A stretch of DNA of 64,000 nucleotides from Lampris incognitus (lineage: Eukaryota > Chordata > Actinopteri > Lampriformes > Lampridae), in assembly GCF_029633865.1 (NCBI RefSeq), contig NC_079217.1, positions 32,003,090-32,067,089 of the forward strand, in the 5' to 3' direction. A program made the translations under genes and the position numbers. Below the pieces are notes generated by a model. That model did not search any database. It had not been told where the DNA came from and saw nothing but the letters and a program-made list of their open reading frames with translations. Each line of letters begins with the position of its first letter. Positions within the stretch are counted from its first letter, which is position 1. Of this stretch, positions 21,050 through 31,964 are shown one piece after another.

Positions 21050-21546
21050 TGTCGAGAATCACCTTCGTGGTCCTCGTCCCCGAGTCCGTTGATGTGAAGA
21101 AAACAGCCACCACGTCTTAGGAGATTAAAATGATTTTATTGAGTACAGATCTGGAGACACACTGCCAATCCGTCGTGTGTGTCTGACTTTCTTTGTGTGT
21201 GAGCTTCTTTATATGCTAAACCTCCCTTGTTCATTCATCAGACATGGCCTTGATTTTCCTGTCCACTATGTTTGGTCAATGCACCCTTTCATGGTTGAGC
21301 TTTAGGGAGTGCTCATCCTGTTTGGACCTGCAGCTCTTAGCCGGGGGCCCTCCTTGCACCAGACACGGTATCTCTCCCAAGACCCCAGGGGAGGGCAACC
21401 CCCTCCCCTACCCACATTCAGTGCGAGGCATGCAATATATTTCGTCTACATGAATGTGTCTTCTTCACCCTCTGTTCTGGTTACATACATTGGTGTCATA
21501 CAGAGTAATACAAATACACTCGGGTTATATTTAATATTACTTAACA
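21050..21546 (-). repeat. 3' LTR of the endogenous retrovirus
   Basis: 497 bp, TG...CA, about 99% identical to 29304-29800. Confidence 0.93.
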
Positions 21547-21578
21547 ATTCCCCCTTTTGATCTCCTCTAAGGAGATCA

Positions 21579-22430
21579 CTAACTACGTTTAATATCTTCA
21601 TCTAGGTCCCTTTCCACAGGTGTCGGTACCAGAAGGGGCATCATGGGAGGTGGAAAGTCCCCCTCTCGACGTTCAATTGCTGTAACTATTAGTCGGTTAA
21701 TGAGAGATCTAAAGCATGGTATGAAACAACAGCCACAGGTAACCAAAATTCCCATAAAAACGGCTAGGGATACAAATAATGACATGATCAGTCCCTTCCA
21801 TTTTTCAAAGAAGTGAGTCATCCATTTTTCAAAAGGATTGCTACTACCCGAATGATCGGGCATAGTTTTTGAAAGGGTACGTAGACCCTCTAGGGCCCTG
21901 GTCACTGAACCGTCGGGGGCCGTGTTATTGGGGATAACGGTGCACCACTGATCTCCGAACATTGAGCATATGCCCCCTTCTTCAGCCAGCAACATATCTA
22001 AAGCCATTCTATTTTGTATAGTCATCAAAGAAGTGGCCACCAATTGCTCCGACAACCCGGCCACAGCATCTCGCGTCAAGTTGGCCAGGCGGAGTATATT
22101 GTAATGTATGTAATTGATCCGGTCAACGTTTTTATTAGGAGAGACGGGAAAAAGGGCACTGATGATGGGCATACTCTCAAATCCGGCAGCGACTTGGTCG
22201 GTTAGCTTATATTCATCCGGCACTCCTCGGGGGACGCCTATTGCGTCAACATACGTGGGGCCCCCTTGTGATAAGTCAAAATTATGGGCCATTGCTTGCC
22301 TCCGTCGCCTCCCCCACGTCCCCTCTATTGCCTCGGCCCGATCAGGGTCACAGGTAGAGAGAGAGACGGGCAAGGGCGCATTGTCCAACCCAATCGGCTG
22401 GGAGTTGGGGCCTAAGCACGGTGCCTCCAC
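21579..22430 (-). pseudogene. Second env: SU end and TM subunit
   Basis: Reading frame of the transmembrane half of an envelope protein. A basic SU/TM cleavage site (RRRR) lies near residue 43. A hydrophobic fusion-peptide-like segment and heptad region follow. The disulphide-loop motif expected as C-x6-C-C reads C-x6-W-C here, near residue 160. A membrane anchor (about 218-240) and cytoplasmic tail complete it. The SU frame upstream is offset by one base near 22350-22430, so the gene is broken. It ends 32 bases before the 3' LTR, the normal place for env. Confidence 0.8.
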
Positions 22431-23610
22431 AATACCAAAACAAATCGGCCCGGTGATAGTGCATGTTGGTGACGTTGGTCCATCCCATCATATTAATGAG
22501 GCGTTTACACCAGTCTATCGGGATCTCGCCGACATTAGTGCCTGAGTCATTGTGATTTAGAAAACAGGTGAAGTTACTTTTTACCGGAACGAAGGCGGGT
22601 GGTATGACATCCTGATTGCCTTTCGCCTGGACCAACGGGTACACACGGTTCAGGCTAGAACAATTGTCAGGGGCTGCATTCATCATTATGGCAATCAGAC
22701 AATAGAAACCCATGGCATCATGGATATAAGTTGGCGCGGGAACCGCAATCAGCATAGGACGGGCCGAAGAGCAGGCCACGCAACCCTCCATCCCTCTTTC
22801 TGCTGCTGTTGCAGCCAGCCATTCCAACCACATATTTTTACCCGCGTACCCCGTGGCGTAGTAGACTATGTCGGACGGGTCTATCTTTTCGGGGTCGACC
22901 CTTTTTACTACTTAATATTGGTCTGGCCCCGCCCCTTCACCTGTGATGTTGGCGTGCTGGCTTTCCTGGGGGGGCGACCCATGTGACACGGAAAAAACTG
23001 TGTCCACCCCTGCTTGGTCTAGGCCTATGGTATACAGGGTGTCATTGACTCCTTTACGCGGACACATTTTTAATAGGCCAGGCCCTTCGTTATACCCTGA
23101 ACTGGCAGTGTGCCCCACCAATCTGAACTCGATCCCTTTCTGTCGGTCAACTGTTTTTTCTATCGAGACCATAATGGTCTTACCATCTCCTCCTAATTGA
23201 ACTTTCATATATTTGCCATAATCTTCTTTGCGGTGACTCCCTATGTCCCCTGTGTATGCGTCTACATAAGACCATTTATAACAGCTGGGCCACAACACCT
23301 TCCAGCGTATGTAGACTGGCTGTTTTTTCCAATAATCTTCCTGACCTTCTGGACACGGGAACAGGTCGCAAAGCCTTACCTGATATGTGGCAGTGGTGCC
23401 TACTGGATGGGTCCAATTAACCCACGAGTTGTACCACCCCCTTTTCCCACCTGGGCACTGACTGCATCTGAACTCTTCCCCCCTTTTCACTTCATCTCTT
23501 TTGGCTCTTAAAAGGGACTGATCCAGGGCCCACAACCCTAAACAAAGGCATACCATCATAGTCATTATCCCCATTATAACCCTTGTTCCCCTTGTCTTCA
23601 TGATTGTCAT
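22348..23610 (-). pseudogene. Second env: signal and SU subunit
   Basis: Starts at ATG 23610 with a hydrophobic leader (about residues 11-27) and a cysteine-rich surface subunit with several N-x-T sites. An in-frame TAA at 22912-22914 divides it; the same frame continues to 22348, where a one-base shift separates it from the TM frame. With two lesions no full envelope can be made. Similar in type to fish gamma/epsilon-like retroviral envelopes; exact family not determined. Confidence 0.7.
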
Positions 23611-23624
23611 TCGTAGTTATATCT

Positions 23625-24331
23625 GTTAATACGTTGGTCTGTCTAGTCGTCCACCCCTCGGTTCTCCGTCTACGTCTACTTCTGGCCGGGAATTGTGATC
23701 GTCCAGCTAGTTCATCTATGACCTAGGGGAGAGGTTACCAGCACTTTCACCCTGACTTCTGCTAACAGTGTCGGCTTTGGGGAGGATCGGTGAACCTTCG
23801 AGTCCATCCGAAGAGGTGGACGCTTCTTGTAGATCGTCCTATATGTCTTGCAGGTGTAGCATGTGTCCTAATCAGATTTATGTGCATGGCGTTCCTGCTC
23901 CAAGGCCGTCCTAATGAGGTGGGTGCACATAGTGTTTCTACTCCAAGGCCGTCTCTATCAGGCCGGCGTACAATGTTCCTACTCTCAGGCCCAGCTCCTT
24001 TAGTCCCCCTGTTGAGGTGATTTATCACCTCACATAATATTTTAAGTGTGGTGCGTGGGTATCTATATCAGTATTCGGTCATTGGTTCCACCCCAGGGTG
24101 GGATGTCCCCCAGGCATCCTTGCAAGGCACCACTGTGGCTTCCTCAATGACCTGCAAGGCTTATGTGTAGCGTGTGGGTACATAGGTGCGAAATACAAGC
24201 AGCAAGCATTTCTTCATTGCACACAGCAGAGATGTATATAAGTAAACAAAGTGTAGTTAACTGAGGGAGGCTAGGCCGTTTCTACAAGCATAGAGACATA
24301 AACACAGAATGCATGCTTTACGGATCCTCTT
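23625..24331. other. Non-coding junction between the two env genes
   Basis: No reading frame supported. It holds an imperfect triplicated segment (about 23860-24000, each with CCAAGGCC or a close variant preceded by TTCCTGCTC / TTTCTACTC / TTCCTACTC), and a short inverted repeat GAGGTGAT / ATCACCTC near 24015-24032. It may derive from the 3' end of the inserted second retrovirus, but no matching LTR is seen. Confidence 0.4.
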
Positions 24332-25251
24332 TCAGACAGGGCTGTCCAGTGGGCTGTCTGGGTCATCCGAATCCAACTCGCTGAGGTCCGGTCCCTCTAG
24401 GCCCCCTTCGTCTCGTGGGGGATGGTCCATACCGAACATCCCAGAATGGTAACTGTTGAGAGAGTGGTTATCCTCCCTAAAAGTTCCTATCTCACCTTCT
24501 AACAGGCTCTCTCCGTCTGGGTTGAGAGGCCTGAGCAATTCTACTTCTGTCATCTGGTAGGGCAGGGGGAGGGATGTTATACTAGATTTCATGTGTTTGT
24601 CCATGCATCGAATGCATAAGGCCTTGTACATAGGTATACAGAAACAAACTCCAATAATCAACACTAATATTATGACCAATATGGGTCCGGCCAGAGAGGA
24701 CAGCCAATTTTCCCATTTGCCGAACCATTTTGACATCAGTTTCCAAATGGGTCATTTACTCCCGAATGTTCCTGGAGCTCGTCTGACAGCATCTTTAGAT
24801 CTGTCAATGCCCTGGTAAGTGTGCCATCAGGCACTGTGTTATTTGGGATAAAAGTACAACACTGAGAGCCGAACATTGCACACACACCTCCCGAATGTCG
24901 GGTGCCGCCCCGTCATTCCACAGAGGTATATGTCATAACCCCTCCATGCCTGGGGATTCCCCCCACAGTTAATTACATCACATAGGTCGAATTGGAAAGT
25001 GTAGCTTTTCCCTGTAGTATAATTTAGTTCTATTCCCCTGTAAATTGATAAACTTTATCCCTTAGAGCTGTGTTGACTGCTCTTTTAGTTATGTGGTGGT
25101 GTAATTGGGTCAGATTGGTATCGTTAGCGATATCAGTTAGTGGGGTTCCAGGTCTCTTAATATGAATTGACTCTAGGTTAGATCGTTCTCGTAAGGCCTG
25201 AGCCATTTTCCACCACAACATGGTCCTGCTATCATCAGTGAGAGACACCAT
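24332..25251 (-). pseudogene. First env remnant (second retrovirus)
   Basis: Pieces of a different but related envelope: an N-terminal fragment (25030-25251), a surface-subunit fragment (about 24900-25030), and the C-x6-C-C loop region (about 24840-24895), here with both cysteines kept. The membrane anchor and tail are at 24332-24736. The pieces are in different frames with internal deletions. Confidence 0.7.
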
Positions 25252-25314
25252 AGGGTGATCAGTCCCTGGAGTCTGTCACATCCGAGTTGCCTAAATGGAT
25301 TTCCTGTGTCATGT

Positions 25315-26110
25315 CTAGGTCTCGTCGGGGTTGTCATAGTCACTGTCGAGGTCCTTCAGGTTTTTTCTAATGTCAGTCAGTGTCCGCTCGGTCGGAGCAT
25401 CTGTCTTGCAGCACTGAGTCTTGTGCCACCAGTTGCTTAGTCTGTCTGTTTGCAACCAGACTTTTAGGGAGTAGTCAGTAGCTCGGGCCACTTGGAATGG
25501 GCCGAGCCAACGTGGTTCACTCCAATTTCTTCGGTGTTGTTTCCTCAACACCCATTCCCCTATTTCCACTGGTGGTGGGACGACGTCGTCTGAATCATGC
25601 AGAAGTGCTTCCTGTACCTGTGAGGACAAACACTTCACCGCTATGTTAAGCATTGTTACATAATCACCAATCTCTTTTCTTTGTCCTATAAGAGTGTGTC
25701 CGTCTGTGGTAGGGCAAGTGGTAAATGGACATGGCACTTTTCTACCCGTTAGCACCTCATGAGGGGTTAACCCATGTGCTGCATTTGGTTGAGGTCTCAT
25801 GTTGAACAGTACCCATGGTATGGCGTCTAGCCATTTCAGGTTTAGTTCGCTACATATTTTTCCCCAATTGTTCCTTGATTGTCCTATATGCTCTTTCCAC
25901 CAGTCCCTGGGAGGCAGGGTGATAGACTGAGCCGTATTTGTGTTTGATCCCAAACATTTCCTCAACCTTCTGAAGGTCCTCACTTGTGAAGTGGGTACTA
26001 TTATCTGATCTGATGGTTCTTGGCAACCCATATCTGGGTATGAGTTCTTTAACCAGCCATTTAATTACTTCCTGTGCTGTTTCCTTCTGAATCACTTGTA
26101 TTATCCTCAC
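25315..26110 (-). pseudogene. Retroviral integrase remnant (pol end)
   Basis: Two overlapping frames cover the second half of the integrase core and its C-terminal domain. 25850-26110 has the second catalytic D (in RSDNSTHF) and E (in LVERAYRTIKEQ). 25315-26031 has the WVLFNMRPQPNAAHGLTPHEVLTGR-like region, cut here as WVLFNMRPQPN, and the GPFQV C-terminal domain. A frameshift lies near 25850-26030. The N-terminal zinc finger and first D are missing, as is all pol upstream. Confidence 0.8.
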
Positions 26111-26111
26111 T

Positions 26112-26850
26112 CTTACTGTCTACATTTTGTACAACTTTCTTTTTCCCAGTCTTAGCTTTAGTTGCTGCTTCTTGCTTTATCTTCTTTCTTTTTTTTTCTT
26201 CTCTGTCTCTTTCATGTGTTTGCTTATCAGCGCGAGTTTCTGCTCCAGGTCTGCTTGAGTGATGGAAGTTTCTTCTGCATTGTCTGGGGCGATGCTTACA
26301 CCTATGACCCCGCTTTTAACAGTCATTAGAGGGGCCTGTATATCTTGTCCCCTAGTTTGGGCCCCCCTTTTTCAGCTTCTTCCTCCTCTACTTTGGTTGC
26401 TTTATCCTGCTCTTTTCTGCTTTTCTGCTTTGTTTCTGGCTGAGTTGGTTTCGGCGTTTTCGGCATAGTCTGCAACATTTCGAAAAACCAGAGGGCCATG
26501 GTGGCCTGTCTGTCTGCCTCTCGTTCTGCTTTTCGTATCTGTGATTTCTTTGTTAGACATCCCGTCTGTCCAACTTTTTCTCCCACCTTAGCCGCTTTAA
26601 CGCGGGCTTGTGCCTCATATTGTTCTAGTAGTTGTGCGCTGGGTGGTGGATCAGTCCACGCCCCTAGCAGGCCTTCTTCCTGCATTTCATGTGCCCAAAT
26701 CACTAATTAATTTTTCTTTGCCAATTTATTTCTTTCTCCGGGCAGAGTCCTGTATGCTCTTAACATTAGGGCTTTGTGCAGGACCCTGCCTAATGTGTAA
26801 TGGGGTAGTTTTTGCCAGCCATCTATCACTGCTTTAATTTTATCAGACAT
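26112..26850 (-). pseudogene. gag start of the second retrovirus
   Basis: From ATG 26850 reads a matrix-like N-terminus, broken by a stop near 26706, then continues (26326-26703) with a lysine/glutamate-rich stretch and a PPPS. It lies about 100 bases after a primer-site-like sequence and candidate LTR, the expected place for gag. It joins directly to integrase, so capsid, nucleocapsid, protease and RT have been deleted. Confidence 0.55.
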
Positions 26851-26965
26851 TTTCAAGACACACTTTGTTCACATACACTGACGCGCCAACCAAGTGGACT
26901 CTAGGTCCGGGGGAGGGCGGGGAACTCAGCCACGGAAGAGGTTGGGGTCCTGTCGGGTCACCCAA

Positions 26966-27530
26966 TGTCAACCGCCGGTTTTCTGATCACCTCGAGCGAG
27001 AACAATACAGCAGGCTTCTACCCACACGGGGCGGCTGTACCTTCACTTCAAATCTCGCTCAGGTATCACTCCCCGAGTGTCCTCCTTTTACTCTAGAGGC
27101 ACTATACAGTGTTCTAGGTCCCTGACCTTATCTCTTATCCCTTATATTCTTCTAGGCCTACCCCATTTGACAAGCAAACACACTGGTTTCGGAGCCTGGT
27201 GTGTGTGTGTGTTTTTTTTTTTTTTCAAACTTCCACACAGGCAAAAAAGTCTCGAAAACCAGGAAACCACCCCACAGTTTGTGAAAAACAACAAATCTTT
27301 CCCTGTGTCCTTATTCTTTCTCTTACTTATTTCTTCCTAAATTTGCGACAACTCTCCGTTTTTACAGGGAAGAAAAAGACGGTCCCAGACTCATTCTTTT
27401 GATTACGTCTTATTTTGTCCAAATGGTTTTGCTGTACTAAACTAGGACACTTATTTTCTTTCCCTCGTGGTGTTTCTCTATGTGTTTTAAACATTACATG
27501 TGAAACACATTCATTGCATGGTATGCCACA
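26966..27530 (-). repeat. Candidate 5' LTR of the second retrovirus
   Basis: 565 bp. On the minus strand it starts TGTGGCATACC and ends GGTTGACA, followed by TTGGGTGACCC, a primer-site-like sequence at 26947-26965. It is unlike the outer LTRs. It cuts the outer gag, which stops at 27537. No second copy is seen in the window. Confidence 0.5.
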
Positions 27531-27536
27531 ATACAA

Positions 27537-28637
27537 TTATATTTTCTCATACTTCTTAGTAGCCAATGTCTTTCCCTGTGTGAGTTTATCCAACTCTCCC
27601 AACCATATGCCCCCTCCCTCAGTTATCGGGGGCATCTTATCCACTAGGGCTTGTACGTCACCCAAATTCCATGGTTTATATCGGCTCCCCTGACCCCTAT
27701 GCGACTGCACGAGTGGACACTGCAATCGGGACCTAGCCCGTGTCTGAGGAGGGGGCCCTGCCCCCCCTCTCTCTTTCCCTGGGGATAACAACAACTCTGC
27801 TTCTCTCATTGCTTCAGCAGCGGAGGTTAGTAAAGCCCCCGCCACACACTCCTCTCTCTCTCTACTTCCCTCTCCCTCGTCTTCCCAGCTTCCCTGGGCT
27901 ACGCCCATTGCTCCCACATGGTAGGTATCTAATATCTCATTATCATCTTCACACACCCCCGACAATGAGCCTGTGATGACCACTGGCCTCTCCCCCTTTT
28001 TCCCCTGTTTCGGCTTCGGCCGCGCCCCTCTAGCTCCCCGTTGTCTGGCTAATCTCTGTTTAAACGGGACTTCTTCCTCGTTTTCCTCCTCCGGGGAGCT
28101 AGGCCCTTCATTCACAGTCTCTATTCTCCCCCGTGATCGGGTTGCTATCTTGGGGGCGCTGGGCACCGTAGCTGTTTCAATTTGAAATTTACCATCCGTA
28201 ATGTTTAATACCGGATATAATCCGCCCTCACACTGTCCCTGTGGCTGTGGGCTACATCTTCCCACCTTGTATGGAGGAGGATCATTTTTTTCTATCTGGG
28301 GTCCCCCTGTTTTTCTCTCTTTTTCCTCTTTCATGCAATGAACAAGCCCTTGCCACATGATGGCATAATTATACCACTTTAGTCGATCTTCCTCAGCTTG
28401 CCTTATAGTCTTATTCCATTTCCTCTGTGACATCAACCCACATGTCTGTCTCTTTTTCTCTGCCTCTACTCGCTTTTCCTTACAAATTTTTTCCTGCTTC
28501 CACAAATACCTCCCCAACGGAACGGCGTCCTCCGCCTTTCTCTCTCCCCTTATAATAGCTTCTTCTAACCTCCTTTGTTCTTCCTCCCTTCGTCTCGCCT
28601 TTGCCTTGGGACCCTCATTTTTTTGGTTTGTCATCAT
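27537..28637 (-). pseudogene. gag of the outer retrovirus, 3'-truncated
   Basis: 366-residue frame from ATG 28637, after a leader of about 670 bases. It has a charged, helical N-terminal region, a PPPY late-domain motif near residue 126 (recruits host ESCRT/NEDD4-type ligases in retroviruses), an acidic/proline linker and the start of the capsid (PWNLGDVQALVDKMP near 330). It stops at the edge of the inserted LTR, so most of capsid and nucleocapsid are missing. Confidence 0.75.
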
Positions 28638-28746
28638 TTGTATCAGTATGTTGCTCTGCTTCTGCAGGGACTTCCACTGTGGTCCGCCCCCGCTTTTTTC
28701 TCCTTATTCTTTTTCCATTCTACCTTTTACGTCTCCTGTCTATCTG

Positions 28747-28929
28747 TTAGGGACTCCAACCCTTTACTCTATTTGATCTATTGTTTAGGGACTCCAACCC
28801 TTTACTCTATTTAACCTATTGTTTAGGGACTCCAACCCTTTACTCTATTTAACCTATTGTTTAGGGACTCCAACCCTTTAATCTATTTAACCTATTGTTT
28901 AGGGACTCCAACCCTTTACTCTATTTGAC
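28747..28929. repeat. 38-bp tandem repeat, about five copies
   Basis: Units begin TTAGGGACTCCAACCC and repeat every 38 bases with very few differences, in the retroviral leader between primer site and gag. Diverged single GGGACTCCAACCCC-like copies lie near 29038 and 29088. Confidence 0.93.
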
Positions 28930-29303
28930 GTGTACCTCCTTTGGGGGTCCTCAATTCCCCGGGAGAGTTTTCCCAGCCTTAACCTCACCCCCTCGTCAGA
29001 GAGTGAGTGGGTGCGCCACTACCTAGGATCTTAGACAGAGGACTCTAACCTCTTCTACCGATTCTCTCCTTTTTACTCTTACCGTAGGGGACTCCAACCC
29101 CTCCTCTTTTGTTAAACTGGCCGCCTTCTCCTTCCCGAGCTTAGTACAATTTAGTCATTCAGTCCAATATGCAGATTTCGTTAAAACAGGTTCTGCTTAC
29201 CTTATTCGTGTTATGGGTCGACCCCAAGCTCGGGAGGTGTCGGCGGGCAGCCACACTGTCCAATTAGGACCGCTTCTTCGCATCCCGGACGAAGCCCCCA
29301 ATT

Positions 29304-29800
29304 TGTCGAGAATCACCTTCGTGGTCCTCGTCCCCGAGTCTGTTGATGTGAAGAAAACAGCCACCACGTCTTAGGAGATTAAAATGATTTTATTGAGTAC
29401 AGATCTGGAGACACACTGCCAATCCGTCGTGTGTATCTGACTTTCTTTGTGTGTGAGCTTCTTTATATGCTAAACCTCCCTTGTTCATTCATCAGACATG
29501 GCCTTGATTTTCCTGTCCACTATGTTTGGTCAATGCACCCTTTCATGGTTGAGCTTTAGGGAGTGCTCATCCTGTTTGGACCTGCAGCTCTTAGCCGGGG
29601 GCCCTCCTTGCACCAGACACGGTATCTCTCCCAAGGCCCCAGGGGAGGGCAACCCCCTCCCCTACCCACATTCAGTGCGAGGCATGCAATATATTTCGTC
29701 TACATGAATGTGTCTTCTTCACCCTCTGTTCTGGTTACATACATTGGTTTCATACAGAGTAATACAAATACACTCGGGTTATATTTAATATCACTTAACA
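29304..29800 (-). repeat. 5' LTR of the endogenous retrovirus
   Basis: 497 bp partner of 21050-21546, followed on the left by the primer site and on the right by the GATA duplication in Gypsy D pol. Confidence 0.93.
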
Positions 29801-29804
29801 GATA

Positions 29805-31962
29805 GTAACAGATTTCAGGGATAACTGGGTAGGTCGGAATGGAGTATGGCAAACAGGACAGTATGACATTTGCTCCAAGTCTCCACGGTTGGTAAGTGGG
29901 CTGCCCTAGCTGGTCGTACACGAGGATATCTTTGGGTCTGACTTCTTGGGCAGACCTTCTCAGACTTGGCTCCTCGTCACCCGCTGACTCTGAAACAGAC
30001 TCCATGATCATCCCAGGCTCCTCATCTGTTCCTTGGTCGCCGGTATCATTGTCCTACGGTTGCTCCTGAACATCCATCGATGGAGGCATGTCAACCACAG
30101 GTGTTGGTACTCGTAATGGCTCTGGAGGTTCGTCTAGCGACCTCTCATCAACTTCAGCCTCTTGACGCCATCGCCGATACACTGGTGCTACAGCTCTGAG
30201 CTCCCTGTGAGACTCAGCCTGACGGGGTGGACCTGTCATGGTCTCCCTTCGGTACACAGGCAAGTGCCGGAGGTTATATGAGAATTCTTCCTCATCCTCA
30301 GATTCACTAGAGTCTGCTGCCCCCCTGTAGCTTGCCTGTAGCTGTCTTGGTCTTTGTTTTCTCGTTGACTTTCCATGACAGTCCTGTTCATGCTCAAGTG
30401 GCAAGTCATTCACTGGTAGGAGGAGATTACGGTGAAGCGTACGGAGGGTCCCGTTCCCTGTTTGTACTCGGTACACAGGTCCGTCTTCAAGCCTTTCAAC
30501 CACACGGTGAACCTTATCCTCCCAATATGCACGAAGTTTGCCTGGGCCACCTCTCTCTGACAGGTTTCTGACAAGCACATGATCCCCAGGTTGAAGCACA
30601 ACTCCTTTGACACCTCGATCGTAGTGATGTTTTCCTTTCATTGAGCTCTTTTTGCTGTTTTCCGAGGCGATCTTGTATGCTTCCTGCATCCTAGAAGCCC
30701 ATGTCTCTGCGTACTTCTCTCGCGTCTGTATCTCCTGCTCCGGTTCATGGTCAAAGAGCAGATCAATAGGCAACCTTGGAGCTCTTCCAAACAGGAGATA
30801 GAAGGGTGAGTAACCTGTTGCTTCATGCCGGGTGCAATTGTAGGCATGGACGATGTTTGGCAAATGATCTTCCCACTGAGCTTTCTTTTCCTCCTGTAGA
30901 GTGCGGAGCATCTGGAGAAGTGTCCTGTTCAGGTGCTCAACAGGGTTCCCCTGCGGGTGGTAGGGAGTGGTTCGAGATTGGGCGATCCCCGCCAGCTGTT
31001 GGAGTCGATAGAAGAGCTTGTTCTCAAACTCCCTGCCTTGATCATGGTGCAGCTTTTGAGGGAAACCAAAACGTGGGATGAAGTCATAGAAAATCTTCTC
31101 CGCCGCCGTCTTTCCCGACTTGTCCTTTGTCGGATAGACTTGTGCGAACCGCGTGAAGTGGTCTACGAGGACTAAAATGTACTCGTAGCCTCCTCGACTT
31201 GGTTCAAGGTGGAGGTAGTCCACACAGATGAGCTCGAATGGACTGTTCGTTGTAATGGAGCCCATTGGTGCTTTCTCTGGAATGGTGGGCCGCTTCTGCT
31301 CGATACAGGAACACCGGCGGATGACGTAATCTTCAATCTCTCGCTGCATGAATGGCCAATAAAACCGCTGCCTTGCCAGGTGGGTGACCTTGTTAGCCCC
31401 GATATGCCCCATGTCGTTGTGCAGATGTTTCAGGACTGTTGACTTGAGTGTATTGGGAAGGACCAGTTGTTTATGTTGTCCTGTCTGTCTGTACAGAATC
31501 CCTTTGTCCAGTTTGAGTTTGTTCCATTCATGTACTAGTCTTCTTGTTTCTGGTCCCATTTGTCTTTTGTCTTGCTCATTCGGATTCCATCCCCTCCTTT
31601 TCAAGGATATCACTTCCCAGATGGCAGCGTCGTTTTTCTGGGCTGCTCTGATATCCTCTGGAGTGCACATGGGCGCGCTCGTCGGCAGGGAGTCATCACT
31701 AGAACGCAGTTGCAACGCTGCCACCCATGGCACATCTTCCTCTCTTTTGGCATGTTCCCCCTGCCAGATGGCAGAGATGATATCAGGGGGTATGATCTCT
31801 GTGTACTCCCTTATGTGGTCTTGGAGTTTTAATGGATACTGGGACAGAGTATCTGCATCGATGTTCACCCTGCCTTGCCTGTACTTGAGCGTGAAATGGA
31901 AGTCAGCTAACTCACCCACCCAGCGGTGCCCGACTGCATTCAACTTAGCTGTGGTTAAGACA
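29805..31962 (-). pseudogene. Gypsy D RNase H end and integrase
   Basis: Continues pol to the left of the Tc1-like insertion. RNase H end ([19 protein letters not shown]), then the HHCC finger (H-x3-H...C-x-C, near residues 188-223), then the integrase core: D in [11 protein letters not shown] in HHDQGREF and E in [10 protein letters not shown]. An R/K-rich tail follows. An in-frame TAG at 30054-30056 truncates the C-terminus; the same frame continues beyond it to 29805, where the retrovirus is inserted. Confidence 0.88.
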
Positions 31963-31964
31963 TA

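Larger units (their letters stand above)
21050..29800 (-). mobile_element. Endogenous retrovirus, composite
   Basis: An 8.75-kb minus-strand provirus nested in Gypsy D. Two 497-bp LTRs (TG...CA) differ at about five positions. The 4-bp target duplication is GATA (21046-21049 and 29801-29804). A primer site of proline type with one extra base (TGGGGGCTTCGTCCGGGAT, minus strand) lies beside the right LTR. A purine tract (AAAAGGGGGAAT, minus strand) lies beside the left LTR. Inside are a gag start, then an LTR-gag-integrase-env segment of a second retrovirus, then a second env. Protease, RT and RNase H are absent. Not competent. Confidence 0.88.
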
